From contig OX352773.1 of NCBI GenBank assembly GCA_947095535.1, positions 23,953,398 to 24,017,397 on the forward strand: a stretch of DNA of 64,000 nt. Reading direction: 5' to 3'. This DNA comes from Poecilobothrus nobilitatus (taxonomy: Eukaryota > Arthropoda > Insecta > Diptera > Dolichopodidae). How positions within the stretch are numbered: the first letter of the stretch is position 1; each line of letters begins with the position of its first letter. Of the stretch, positions 12,354 through 25,005 are shown piece by piece. The notes below the pieces were generated by a model. That model saw only the letters and a program-made list of their open reading frames with translations. It had not been told where the DNA came from and did not search any database. The translations under genes and the position numbers were made by a program.

Positions 12354-13515
12354 AACAAGTAAATGTAACAGTAAGTCGATGCAACCGACTTATTAATACC
12401 CTACACCTGAATAATTCGAATTAAATTAAAAATCCATAAGTGTTTTTGGCAGCTGCTTGAACTTCTTCCCTTTTCTGTCTTATTCAACTCGAATTTCAAG
12501 AACGTAAAAGAGGCATCCGCTTGGGATATGCTTGACACCCTTGTATAAAATTTTAAGTTTCTATCTTAATTATTTTCGAAGATTGGTAGTCCTTGGGAGG
12601 TTTGTGTCAGCTACCCGAATTGCCACTCCAATTCATCGAATCCATCTCAGGAACATAAAGAAAACTTGCCAGAACACCATTCTATTAAATTTAAAGGTTT
12701 TACTTTTGTTGGTTTTGGAGATATGCTCGTTGCTCTTGTGCTCGTCCGGAAGTTTCCAAAATACGAACCCATGGTTCAAATTCTTTCAAATGTCAGTTTC
12801 CAATTTTACAGAAAAGGAAACATAACAGAACACCTTTGTACTAAAAATGAAAGTTCTATCTTTGTTAGTTGTGGAGATATACTCGTTTGCTCTGGGGCTC
12901 GTCCGGAAGCTTCCAAGATTTGAACTCATGGACCAAATCCTAACAAATTTCAGAAACATAAATCAAACATGAAGGAACACCATTCTGCCTAATTTAAAGG
13001 TTATATCTTTGTTGCATTTGGAGATAATATCATTTGCTCTGGGGCTCGTTCGAAAGCTTCCAAAACCAAACCCATGGACCAAATCCTCTTAAATTTCAGA
13101 GACATAAATCGAACGGGAAGAAACATCATTGTTCAAAATTTGAAGGTTCTATCTTTGTTGCTTTTGGAGATAATCTCGTTTGCTTCGGAATCATTCTGAA
13201 GCTTCCAGAATCCGAACCCATGGACGGATTTTGTCCAGATTCGAACTTAGCCTTTCTTTCGTAATTAGTAACCTACTATATAAATTTCATCAAGATAGCA
13301 TCATTCTTTTTTGAGTTATCGTGCGTACGGACGGACGGACATCGCTAAATCGATCGGACGGACATCGGACGGACGGACATCGCTAAATCGACTCCGGCGG
13401 TGATCCTGATTCAGAATATATATACATGTCTATACCTAACTCGCTTCCTTTTGGTAGTTACAAACACCATACCAAAGTTAATATACCCTATACTTTAGGT
13501 GTAGGGTATAAAAAG
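12354..13515 (-). mobile_element. DINE-1/Helentron-like non-autonomous element, copy A
   Basis: Order seen from the left: AACAAGT at 12354; a hairpin AAGTCG/CGACTT (12373-12378 and 12386-12391, 7-base loop); a subterminal repeat ATACCCTACACCTGA (12396-12410); a tandem array of ~147-bp units; a GGAC-rich microsatellite with two CATCGCTAAATCGA phrases (13325-13392); a GATTCAGAATATATATAC block; and the inverted partner TTAGGTGTAGGGTAT (13495-13509, one mismatch in 15). A second hairpin ATACCCTA/TAGGGTAT closes the right end. This arrangement (terminal hairpin, subterminal inverted repeats, GGAC microsatellite) is that of Drosophila DINE-1/INE-1, a Helentron-derived family. The hairpin marks the 3' end, hence the minus strand. 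It encodes nothing. Confidence 0.72.
12670..13260. repeat. Four tandem units of about 147 bp inside element A
   Basis: The phrase GGAGATA recurs at 12717, 12873, 13020 and 13166 (spacing 156, 147, 146). Each unit contains a CTATCTTTGTTG segment, a TCTGGGGCTCGT(C)CGGAAGCTTCC segment, an AACCCATGGACCAAATCC segment and a CAGAAACATAAA segment; a partial unit lies upstream from 12580. Short open frames here (12532-12923, 13034-13264) come from the repeat and should not be read as genes. Central ~150-bp tandem repeats are known in Drosophila DINE relatives. Confidence 0.85.
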
Positions 13516-16500
13516 TTTAATAAACTTTAGGAACGTCTTCGAATTGTTATATACATACATATGTACCTATACAATTTACTTAAGACACACACTTTCATTA
13601 TGTTTGGCTTTTAACTTTTTCAAATTATCTCAAATTTTGAATTTTTTAGAAATTTTCGATTTTAAAAAAAAATTAAAATTTTTTGTGAACTTTTTATCTT
13701 AAAAAATTTGAATTTTCGTAATCTAGATTTTAAATTCAAAAAAAAAAAAAAAAACACAGCCAATAGTCTCAAAACTATTTAAATTCATTTTTTATGACAA
13801 TTATTTATTTTAAACTTTAAGTTATATTTTGTACTCAATTTAAACTTTAAAAACAATAATCTAAAAAATCTAAAAAATCTAAAAAAACATAATCAAAAAG
13901 GACAACTCTATAAAGATATTATTTAAGTTAATAATTTACATTTATTTAAAAGGAATAATTGACTGTCAATATAAAAAGTTTTTTTTTTTGTTTTTTTTTT
14001 TTTTTTTTTTATATAAATCAAGTATTTTGGTTTAAAAACAGATGTAAAAAAAATTAATATTTAAATGCAAAAAAAAAACTTTTTGTATAATATATATGTA
14101 TATATGTATGTAATATGTATAAATAAATTACATTATACCAATAAACATTAAACAGCATGACAATTTTGTGTTAAAACCCGAACATTTCTTTTATTTAATT
14201 TTATTAATTTTTAAAAAGTTTCTGGCCTTTTTAAAGAATTTAATTTAAAACAAAAACAAAAAAAAAATAAAACCTGCTGGTATAAAAAATAAAAATAAAA
14301 AAAATTCTTTTTTCAACTGAAGTTTTAAAATGTTTTTTTTATTTTTTTTTTTTATTTTTGAATGTTATCACATTCATTTTATATTCAATTTCTTATATAT
14401 AGTCTTTATTTGTTTTCTGGTTGAAAAAATTATCGATTCAAGTATTTTTTGTATTTCAAGTATTTTTGTCTTTCGTTTGTTCGTTTGTTGAAAAAAAAAA
14501 GGACGACAAAAATATAAATTGCTGGGATCATCAACAATTTAAATGTAAAACACCATAAAAAATAAACACACTTATTTCTATTTTGTTAACTTTTTCATTT
14601 GCAAAAAAAAAAAAATTTTCAAAGAGAAAAGGATACGAAAACAAAAACAACAAACAAATTTGTAATCCTTTTTGGAAATTGTTTTTTTTTTGTTTTCGGA
14701 TTTTAATTTTGTTTTTTTTTTTTTTTTTGTTAGAAAGTTAGTGTTTTCATATACATATATATAAAATGTTGTGTTGTATCTAAATGAGTTGTAAAGAAAA
14801 AAAAAAAAATATAAAAGAAATAAAGTTTTTAAAGTAATTTAGTAAAATTTACAATTAACTTAATTTTCTTAAGTTAGTTTTCATATTATAATAAAATTTC
14901 ATTAATTAAAGAAATTATTAAGAGAAGTTCAACAGGTTTTATACAATATTTTAACAGCTCTATTAAAAAATTATCAAAAATTTTTTATTTTAAAAAGAAT
15001 AATTTGCTTTTGGAAAATAATTTAAAGAATATGGAAAAATTTTACAAGTTTTTTTTGTTTTTATTTTTTTGTGAAAATGAGGTTAGGAGGATATATAAAA
15101 AATTATTTTCTTTTGAGTAAAGTATTTAATACTTGCTATATGTATATATGTATATATTATTTTATAATTGTTTAGTTAGTTTAGTCGTTGAATTTAGTAT
15201 AATTGTCTTAAGATTTATGAGTAATTCAAAAATGTAAATTTTAAAATTTTGTTACATATTTTCATTATGTTTTCGTATAATGATAAATTTTTAAACTTTA
15301 CACTATTTAAACTATAAAATAAGAGAAGATACCACAAAGATTTTTCTTTTTTTTTTTAATAACATTAAGTTAAAAATTTTTAGCGTTTAGAAGATATCAA
15401 TATCAAAAATTTTGCACATAACTTTTATCAAAATAAATTTCATAAATTTAAATTGTTGGTTACAACTGTTTCTTTCTTTTTAAATAAAATTTCTCCAACA
15501 GGATTAAATATAATTTCCTCTAATATTTGATATTAACAGATTATAAAAATATTCAATAAAATGTCACTTACAACTATTTGGATTCAGTTTTATTTTTTAT
15601 TTTTAGAAGGCTATAAATTTCTATAATGGTTTGGATTCCATAAAGAAAATTATTTCTACACATTTGTTTTTTTTTTTATGAGATCTTAGTTCAAGTTTCA
15701 TTGCTTTATCTTAAATAGAATTTTGTACGCAAACAGATTGCCGGAGTCAAACTAATAAGCACATTTTTTTGAAAATATTCTTATTAATTTTATTAAAAAA
15801 AGATAAAGATTTTTTCTATATGTACATTTTTTTTTTGGAAATAATTTTGTTGGCTTGAAAAATTTTGTGTATTTATTTCATTTCCTTTAAATATAAAAAA
15901 AAATTTTCCAGATTTTAATATGTTTCTATTAAGTTACTTAAACGAAATATCATTTATGGTTAATTATATTCGAGTATATTGCCGTTAATATTTAATATTA
16001 TTTTGTGAAAATAAAAAAAAAAAAAATTTATTCACTATTTCAAATTAGTTTAATTACTAAAATGAATGATTAATCTTTTAAATCTTTAAAAATTTAAATC
16101 TTTTCAAAAGTAATTTTTGATTTAAATAAAACAACAATTTTTTTTTCTTATAGAATTTAATTAATATAATAAATTGTTCTTTTTTATTTTTTTCTATTAT
16201 TACCGGAATTTAAATATAAAATTTAAACTAATATACAGTAAAGAAAAAAAAAAACAAAAATAAAAAAAAAAAAACCACAGCAGGGGAATTTTCTATGAAA
16301 TCCTTAAAGACTTTAACAATTTTTGAATGTGATGCTCCCAATGGAAATATTTATTTTTAAATTTTTATTCATAATTTATTGATTTTCTTCTATTAGAAAT
16401 TTATTTAATTTTAGAATATTTCTATTTTTATCATATAGAGGGTGTTCCAATAATAGATGTGATATATGATAATATGTAGGAAATATCAAAACAAACGTAC

Positions 16501-17509
16501 AATTTTTTATAATTCATTTTGTATTTTTCTCTTTTGAGTCTTTTAAAGTCACCAAGCATCCAATTTAGAGAGTAATCATTAGAGAAAGACTATCCTATAT
16601 TGTAAATCTATTTGTTTGTTTTGAGTTTTCTTACCATCTTTTACGTAGATTCCACCTTTTCTGATACACACTGCCCTGTAGTACAACACAAAACTCATCT
16701 ATTCAAATGTTAAACCTTTGAAAATTTTGCTAAAATTTAAATAAAATTCCATTATTTTCTATACAATTTATAAAAGTATAGAATTACATACTATTGAAAT
16801 AAGTATATGAAGTGTATATACAGACTGGTGCGAAAATATATCATTTATTTTATTTCCTATTTAATTAACAACTAAATTATTTTAAAGAAAAGTAAGAATA
16901 AATGCTTGCACCTTTTATTAAATCAGTAAGAACTAAACTAAAATTATTAAGATAAATAAAACAGTTTTTCCGAAAACAGAGAGTTTGAGTTATTCAATTT
17001 TAGCATATTTTGATAAGATTAAACTAAAGAGTTCAAAGTGATTTTAAAAAAAATTATAATGTTTTATGCATGACAACATTATGAGAATTTGCAGGCAAGT
17101 TTAAAAGCCATAAATGGTATGGCACAGGCAGTTTTAAATTATAATTTAAATTAATATAAGTAATTTCTAAAAACGTTTTAACATGAGTAACTTTCAAAAC
17201 TAAGGTCTTAGAGTACTATTTTTTCTTAAATAAAGTTGAAATTATTGTAATCATAGTTCTATAAAAAAAAAAAATAAAAAATCAATAGATATGAAAACAA
17301 ATAAAAAATTAATTTATGCAGAATTATTGTGAAGGATATGTTTTGAATTGATTACTATTAGTTTTTTTTGTACCATATTTTAATAAAAAGTATAAAGGAA
17401 TATAAAAGGATCTGTTCATATTTTTAGTTACTTATAGTGTAACAATTATTACCCTCATGAGATGTTCTTTGTGATCATTTTGTTTAAAATTATTTTTCTC
17501 TCAAGTTGT
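13516..17509. other. AT-rich non-coding region
   Basis: Homopolymer tracts (notably the T-run near 13980-14010 and runs at 14700-14730) and TATATG microsatellites. No genes and no repeat that I could match to another part of the window. Confidence 0.6.
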
Positions 17510-18760
17510 TTAAATTTTTTTATTATCTTTTATTTTTAACACATTTTTCAAAAATTTTTTAAAAAATTTGCTTATTAGTTTCACTCTGTCCATTTACACT
17601 CTGTCTGTTTACAAAACTTCTACACCGTTAAAGATAGAGCAATTAAATTTTAACAATGGGCAGGTGTCTCTTAAAAAAATAATGTTTTAGAACCCTTTTA
17701 TGTAGCCTCACTTATTATGGAGCTAAAACTTTGAAGAAGGCCTAATTGAGCTTAAACCTTGAAAAAGCCCTATTTTTAAATGTATATACATATTATCTTA
17801 ACTTCTGATGTTTAACATTTTTTGAGTTTAAAAACGCTATACGACTAAACTTTTGTTTGCTTTTATATCATTATAAAAATTACACATTTTCTTTTAAATT
17901 TAGTATTTAAATATACCATTTAGTATTTAAATATACCGTTATGTGAAAACAAAATTTTGCAATATTTTGCTTCTTTTATATCCCCGAAATGCTTTTAAGT
18001 AGAATTTTGAAACTTTCAGAGAAGAAAGATCTTTTGGAATTGTTATTTCAGAAATTTTTTTTTGTACCACCCTGTTTAAGAGCTTAAAAAATAGAAAATA
18101 TACTATTTCCAGAAATCTGCTACTTTTGTACCTGTAATTTTGTACCACGTACAGTTAAAATTTTTACAAATTAATATGTAAAAATTGATGTTTTAATATT
18201 ACACTTTAACATTCCTAAACGATTTTTCTGGATTATTTACGGTTATACATATCTTAAAATTAAAGAAAGTTTCCCTTAAACATTAGAATTATAAGAAGAA
18301 TTTCAAAATTTGATGCAACTCCAGCAGGCTTTTAGTTAAAACTTTGAAATTTTGAAAGCAAAAAAATCTTTTGCATAAGTTACATCAGAAATTTTTTTTG
18401 GGTCTGTTTAAGATTTAATGGGAGAAAGAAATTTAAAATTTACTATTTTTAGACACCTCAAACTAACGCACCTGTACACATTTTTGCAAAGTAAAACGTA
18501 TTCTATTATGGTTTTACATGATGTTAACAGTTTTTCTTAATTATAAAGAGTTTCCTTAAAACTGAAGAAAATATAACTTTATTTTTCAAAATTTTTCATA
18601 CATATAAAATTCAAAGAAAACTTAGAAATTATGTTACAAATCACTATTCTAAACTGTTTTTATTGACTTTTGAAAAATATGCTCCTTTAGAAACCTTTCG
18701 TTTACTGTCTTTTTTAGTTTACTAAACTTTAAATTTTTGGTTTAATCTCATAAATATTTT
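17510..18760 (+). repeat. Dispersed repeat R1, longest copy
   Basis: Starts with the shared block TTGCTTATTAGTTTCACT followed by a TCTGTC-like stretch, CTTCTACACC and AAAGATAGAGCAA; continues with a CCTCACTTATTATGGAGCTAA segment (the reverse complement of the GTAGCTCC-type segment in the DINE-like elements), a TTTAGACACC segment and a GGTTTTACAT segment, ending near a TTTACTGTCTTT segment. The same order is seen at 27075-27480 and 51420-52300. A 20-bp direct duplication (TTTAGTATTTAAATATACC) lies at about 17896-17938. Non-coding. Confidence 0.6.
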
Positions 18761-20098
18761 ATAATTTCTTTTTATTCGATTATAACCACTAAAACTGTTT
18801 TAATCACAATATTGTTAAGTGAGCTAATAGTTATAAACACGAAACCGTTTGATATCGGTTAAGCAGAAATACTTAAAAAATTTCCCAAAAATTATAGAAT
18901 TTTATCTAAAATTGTTTGTATTTTAATTTTTCAAAATTGTTAATTTTTTAATTAAAATATTTTAGATTTTTCAACCACGATGTATGTATCCACAATAAAA
19001 AAGATCTAAATGTTATTGTTAAAATGTAAATAGCTATCTATAAATAATAATATTCACAAAAAAAAATTAAAAATAATTAAAAACAAAAACAACAAAAATA
19101 TTTTAAAATCAAATAAAATTAATTTTTTTTGTTTTCCTTTTTTTTTGAAAATGAAAAATACTTCAATTAATTGGAAGTAGGAAAACCAAGTGGCGAAAAT
19201 TGAATTGTTTTTAAACATTTTTTTTTCAAAATTTGAATAACTATAGATGATAAATTTGAAAATTTTTAAAAATGAATTTTCCATATGAAATAATAATATT
19301 TCTCAATTAAAAATTTTATTTTTATAAATTGTATATTATGAATTGCAGTATTTTCAATTCATAATATATTTTCAATTTGATTTTCATTCAAATAAATTTT
19401 ATTTTTCAATTCAAGTATCTAATAAATTACACAAATTTTATGTCTTTTGAAAATTTAAGATAAATCTTTCAATTGTATTGGCATACACTTAATAAATATA
19501 TATGATTGTTTTGTTTATTGACAATAAGAATAGACGGGAAACACGTACCATAATTTTTTTTTATTCTTATTTAATATTTAATTATTTTTAATTTTTAAAT
19601 AATATTGAGAATAAATTCAGAATAAAAAAAAAAAATAATTTTCAATTGTATATGCATGATTATATTGTTTTATGTATATAGAATAAATAAGGGGCAGCGT
19701 GTTAAATTAAAGATTTTTAAAGCATTTTTAGATTATTCTGATTATTTATTCGAATCAAAAATTTATACGTTTTCTTAGATTTTTATGACAGATACTTATT
19801 ACAGATACTTATCCTATAAAATTAAGAAAAGCCATTTTCCACAGATAAAAATATAATGATTGAGCTTGGATTTTTTATTTTAAAGGTGCTGACTGCTGGT
19901 ATAATATCTAAAAATAAAATACAATTTTATAAAAATGTATACAAATATGTATATAATAATAAAATAAAAGTTTTTTTTTAAGGTAACATGAATTACATGA
20001 ATTTCTAAAATAATTGAACTTTTATCAAATTTCATTTGTCTATTATTAGTTTTTTTTTATGAGATCCTAAATTGGTTTTTATGAGATCAAGATTTTGT
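18761..20098. other. AT-rich non-coding spacer
   Basis: No gene. One small direct duplication, CAGATACTTAT, at about 19788-19812. Otherwise homopolymers only. Confidence 0.55.
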
Positions 20099-20490
20099 TT
20101 TCTCTTAATATTAAATTTTAATTACCGTTAAATAATATTTAAAGATTTGTTCGTATAGGTAAAAGAGGCCGAACAAAATGGAACTAAAAATCAAATATTT
20201 TTTGAATTTTTTGTTAAAAATAAGCTTAAAATATGACTAGTGATAATTATATATTTGAGTCATATTCACTTGTGTCATTGTTAATAATGTAATTTAAAAT
20301 TTTGGTTTCTCTTAATAATAAATTTAAATTACCGTTAATTGAAAGAGTATTCCTATAGGCAAAAGAGATCAGATGGATAAATGGACAAAGTTGAACTAAA
20401 AACATTTTTTTTTAAATATGCTAAAAAGATGACTAGTGATAATTAAATATTTCAGTCATATTCACTTGTGCTATTGTTAATTGTATTTTT
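20099..20490. repeat. Local tandem duplication, period 207 bp
   Basis: Two diverged units. TCTCTTAATA occurs at about 20101 and 20308; both are followed by ATTACCGTTAA, a CTATAGG-AAAAGAG segment, GAACTAAAAA, then GACTAGTGATAATTA and AGTCATATTCACTTGTG. The second unit has small deletions. Non-coding; a local duplication of unique sequence rather than a recognised transposon. Confidence 0.8.
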
Positions 20491-21403
20491 AACTTTGTTT
20501 TATTTTATTTTATTTTGTTTTTTTTTTCCATTTAACATTAAAGTCAATATTTTATTTTATTGTTGCAAAAAGGAATTTAATATGAAATATTGCAAGTATG
20601 TATAGTAATCGGTAAATATACCTTAATAAATTATTTAAAAAATATGTTAAATTGTATAAATTTAAAATTTTCTAATAATTTAAATAAAAATTTTAGTTTT
20701 GCTTGATTTGAATTTTATATAATTTTAAAATTCTGATGAATAACTAAATGTAATTTTTGGAATATAAATATAGGTTTGGAAATTAATAATTTTCTTTATT
20801 TAATTAGAAATAGTTAGCGATTTTCTAAAATTAGTAAAAAATGCGATACAGTAGATTTCAAATAATATTAATATTAGTATTTAGTTGTAGACATCTAAAT
20901 ATTTTATTGAGTTTTGGATCAGTCATATTTATATATTTAATAAAAAGTTTGTTTAGAAAAAAAGGCAAATTTTTCATTTCTTACTTCCTACATAAAATAT
21001 TTTTCTTGTTTTTTTTTTTTGTATTTTATAGAAAATAGATATTTTTAATAAATATTTAATTTTTGAAAAACATGAATTTTTATGGGGGCTATAATTGCTT
21101 ATTAGGTGGTCCAGTAGTTGCAAATCTTTTCAATGTCAAAAATTAAATATCTATTTTTAAATATTTCAAATGAAAAAAAAACTTAGCGCCAAAAATAAAA
21201 CTAAGCGCCTTAACGTTTTTGTTAAAAAAACACCCATTCAAAAGTTTATTTTAACAAAAAATTGTAGTTTTTTTTTTAGATTTTTTATAATTCATAAATA
21301 ATTTTTCATAAAAAACAAAAATCAAATAATAAAAATTGATTTGGGGAATAATAGAATTTTATTACCGACCGCTGCTCACTATTAAAATAAAAAGAAATTA
21401 TAT
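20491..21403. other. AT-rich non-coding spacer
   Basis: Nothing recognised. The open frame at 20841-21038 is Phe/Lys/Ile-rich, as expected by chance in AT-rich DNA. Confidence 0.55.
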
Positions 21404-23945
21404 AAAAACGAGGAAGAATACAGTTGCCTTTGTCAACTTTTAGATACCCATACGAACCCGTTAGTATGTTCATATGCTGTCACTCTGCTTATAATACAAT
21501 TATTTTAATTTTTAGACATTTTAAAATAATTTGGGTGAATTTTATAATTTCTAGAACTATGGTTTGTACATACATTTATTCAAACAATATATTTATACAT
21601 TCTTCAAAGCAGATTCTAACCTTCCACCTATAACGATTATCAATACAAAACTTTTCCAAATATGATATAGGTACCTAATACTATTTAATACTAAGCGGCA
21701 AATGTATATTAATTTATACTAAACTTCCTACAAAATATCAAATATATGCATATTAATATGCATATGTATTCATATATATTTTTATATTATATCGCCATCG
21801 CCAAATTGTATTATCCCTTTAAAAATATTTCATTCATAGAATAATTTTTTATAAATATGTACAACAAAATACGAATATACGCCGCTATATATGTACATAT
21901 TATGTCAATATTGTTATTATATAATATATACATATATTTATTCGTCACTGACATGTACAATATGTAAATAAACATCATATATAAGTATGTATACTGTATA
22001 GGTACGAATATCATATAAATATAAATTCTTCAAGCAACCGTTAATTTTTTATTTATTCAACTTTTTTGAAGTACAACGCATTATCATCCTCAACAATTTT
22101 AAATTATCGGATAAAAAAACAAAAAAAATCGTTAAAGAATTTTGTTAGAGAAATTGAGAAAAACCAAATCACACTTTCGTCCATTTTAAGGTAACCCTAT
22201 ATTATTAAGAAAAGTTGCTAACAGAAATAAAAGTATAATATTGGAGCTTTAATTTTTATTTATTACTTCAAAAAAATGTTAACAGACGTTCAAGTTACAT
22301 GTGTTTAAAAATAAGGAATTTTCAGTTTTTGAGTCCTTATAGCTCCTAAACGGGGGCGATAAAAAAAAATTTTCTGAAATGACTCAAAGACTTCTGATTT
22401 CCAAAGATCTTACTTCTGTCAAAATTTCAAGTTTCTAACTTAAACCTTTTAGAAGATAGAAAGATTAAAGAATTTTGCAATAATTCAGGTTCGCGTAACG
22501 GTGAATTAAGCAACCGTATGGCACAAGTATATATTCATTATATATGTACATATTTGTATTTGTATGTTTGACATTTTCAGATTGAAGATATAGCTTATAG
22601 AACTTGTGTTATAAGAATTTAAATATAGAGCTTTTTCGAACTTTGAGGGGTTGTAGCTCCGTAACGGGTGGGGCTACAGAAAAAAGTTCTTCCATAAAAT
22701 TAATTTTTTTAGGATATCTATCCTTAATTAAAATGTCATGGGTCTACTTCAACCGATGTAGAATTTTTGAAAAATTTGTATGAAAAATGTGGAGATCAAA
22801 AAGTTAGTTGTTTACCGAATGGTTGGATCTCAATCAAAAAAAATAGGGAGCCTACAAATTGATTCAAAAATAATAAAAATATCACCCCACCTTTTTTTAT
22901 TAAATTGACTACGAAAATTCATCTCGATGGATGCATTATATTTAATATATTCCTCATTTATAATGTCACATATTGTTTATCTAAATCCAATATGGAATGG
23001 AGCTACTTAGCGAACATTAAATGAGCTTGAAATAATTCAAAAGAAAGCAATAAAAATAATTCACATTTATCCCCGTATGTACCCCACAAATTTAATATAT
23101 ACTGATAGATATCTGAGTTTCACAAATGTTTGTAAACGGGAATTATACCTAACTGCGTTCAAAATTATCAATAATAGAATCAAACACAATTTTATATTAA
23201 ATAGAATGATTGACATACATACACGCAACACGCGGAATAAAGCAAATTTTTATCTCTCATTATTTAAAACAAATCAGCAGAATAATAATAGTTTGGTATA
23301 AGTGTTTAAAATTATTTAATGAATTGCCAATTGAACAAATCGATTCAATTATAATCTTTAAAACACAAATAAAAAGATTCATTCTGAGTATTACTTTAAC
23401 AACAAATAAAATAAAATTAAATGAAAGATAAGAAACAATGAATTATGGAAATGAATTGGTAGTTGTACATATATATTTTTAAATTTTTAAATAAATATGT
23501 AAAGAAAGTCTATATACTTTTTTTTTAAATTTAGGTAGCTTAGTTTGACAGTAATTAGCTTTTTTGTTTTATTAACATACATAATACACTAAATTTGTAT
23601 TTCATACTTTTGAATTATAAGATCGGACGGCTTAGGCTAAGATCTAAAAATAATATGTTAGTTTTAAGTTAATGAAACATTATTTAGAATTGTATATTTA
23701 TATTACTATTGAAATAAAGAAAAAAAAAATATATATATTTTGTGTTCATTTCAATACTCCAGCTTTAATAATTTTTGAGTTAGCGTGCTGACAGTCGGAC
23801 GGACGAACGGACAAAGCTTATTCGATTCAGAATTTGATTTTGATCCGATCCATATCTTTGAAGGTAATATCTAGCTTGCTTCTTTTGAGGTGTTACAAAA
23901 GGAAGAGTAATTTTATTATACCCGGTACTTATCGTACGGGAATAA
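21404..23945 (-). mobile_element. DINE-1/Helentron-like element, copy B, interrupted by a LINE
   Basis: Colinear with copy C (29123-30735) on both sides of a LINE insertion. Left end: AAAAACGAGGAAGA, hairpin AGTTG/CAACT (21422-21426, 21434-21438, 7-base loop), subterminal repeat ATACCCATACGA (21444-21455). Interior: CTCCTAAACGGGGGCGAT (about 22345) and GTAGCTCCGTAACGGGTGGG (about 22652). Right end, after the LINE: GAGTTAGCGTGCTGAC, a GGACGGACGAACGGAC microsatellite, GATCCGATCCATA, and TCGTACGGGAAT (23932-23943). Removing the insert leaves about 1.66 kb, close to copy C. It encodes nothing. Confidence 0.8.
22865..23743 (+). pseudogene. 5'-truncated non-LTR retrotransposon (jockey/CR1-type LINE) with the end of its reverse transcriptase
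   Basis: From about 22973 the + strand reads as the C-terminal end of a LINE ORF2: IVYLNPIWNG, an in-frame TAG at 23008-23010, then LNELEIIQKKAIKII, RMYPTNLIYTDRYLS and, after a frame change near 23290, YKCLKLFNELPIEQIDS up to a stop at about 23429. The 'L..LQKKAIRII' and 'YN.LP' signatures are typical of the C-terminus of jockey/CR1-type reverse transcriptases. About 300 bases of 3' UTR follow, including GATCGGACGGCTTAGGCTAAGATC, ending in AATAAAG and a short A-tail (about 23718-23731). Only the last ~150 codons survive, with a stop and a frameshift, so it is dead. It sits inside DINE-like copy B. Confidence 0.75.
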
Positions 23946-24691
23946 TAATAACATCAATAAACAATTTGTTTGTAAATTTGAACATTTTAAAATAGAATCA
24001 TTTTTTAATATGTATATAAAATATGTATAATTTATGTTTAATTTTTTTAAACATTTATCATTTGACATTTACAAAGTCACATGTTTTAGCGTTTTGACAT
24101 GTTGATTTGTCAACATTTTTGTTTGACACACAATTATATCAAATTTTACTAATTTATTATTTAATTAGAGCATGAAAATTTTTTCACTTGTTCTTTGTCC
24201 ATGAAAATTGTTTTACCGATTCAATTCAATCTTTGAAAAAGATTGTGTTGCATTGTTCCTTGTTAAAGAATTCAATTTCATAAAATTTGGTTATGATCTT
24301 TTAAATCTTTTCGATACGTTGATTTGTTCAATGTTTGTTTTTATTTCAACAGAATTTCGTGCATTTGCTTTGCCATGTCTGTTAAATATTCTATAAAGAT
24401 TTATTGTAAAATTTTTTTCTTGTATATTGATAAAAAATTTGTATAAACTCTACATTTTTTTATAACAGGATTTTTTTAATCTGTTTTTATGTAATGTTTC
24501 TTTTCTTTTAAGTACTTCGTTGAAATATATTGTATTATTCATTGTTTTATTTTTCAACTATTTCGAAATTCATTTTAAATATTTTCATTTAAGTTGTTAA
24601 TTATTAAAGTACATACTTGCATATATCCGTAATAGTTCGAATAAATGTATTAAATTCGACGTAACTGTAATTGTAAATTATACAGACATTT
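23946..24691. other. AT-rich non-coding spacer
   Basis: No gene. A 62-codon frame (24208-24396) has no recognisable domain and no repeat match; I treat it as chance. Confidence 0.5.
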
Positions 24692-25005
24692 TTATACTCG
24701 TACCGTGTACGATAGTTTCGGATATATTGAAATTTCTCCTTCCGTTTGTAATACACCGAAATAAGAATGAGACTATATCTAACTTAGGTCATAGGTGTAT
24801 ATCCAAACCATAGAATCGAAACATTAGTCGGTTAACTTTATCCGTTGATCACGATAACTCAAAAATTAAGGAAGCGACAATCTTGAAAATAACACAAAAT
24901 ATTTTTAGATCAATTTATAGGTTTCGTATTGCTTTTGTTTGAGATTCGACCACACCCTTTGGGTAGCTATGTCTTTGGGTATTTAAAAATTGACAAGGAA
25001 ATTTT
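24692..25005 (+). mobile_element. Decayed DINE-1-like fragment, copy E
   Basis: Follows the order of copy D in the same orientation: TATACTCGTACCGTGTACGATAG, then TCTCCTTCCGTTTGTAA, AACTCAAAAATTAAGGAAGCGAC, TCTTGAAAATAACACAAAATATTTT and GGGTAGCT. The GGAC microsatellite is reduced to a remnant. Heavily diverged, so probably an old insertion; only the 5' end part is recognisable. Confidence 0.55.

Noticed and set aside
12532..13264. Three overlapping open frames (97, 85 and 76 codons)
   Set aside because: They lie in the ~147-bp tandem repeat of DINE-like element A, and frames exist only because the repeat lacks stops.
24208..24396. 62-codon frame
   Set aside because: No domain, no repeat and no splice context; expected by chance in a 64-kb AT-rich window.
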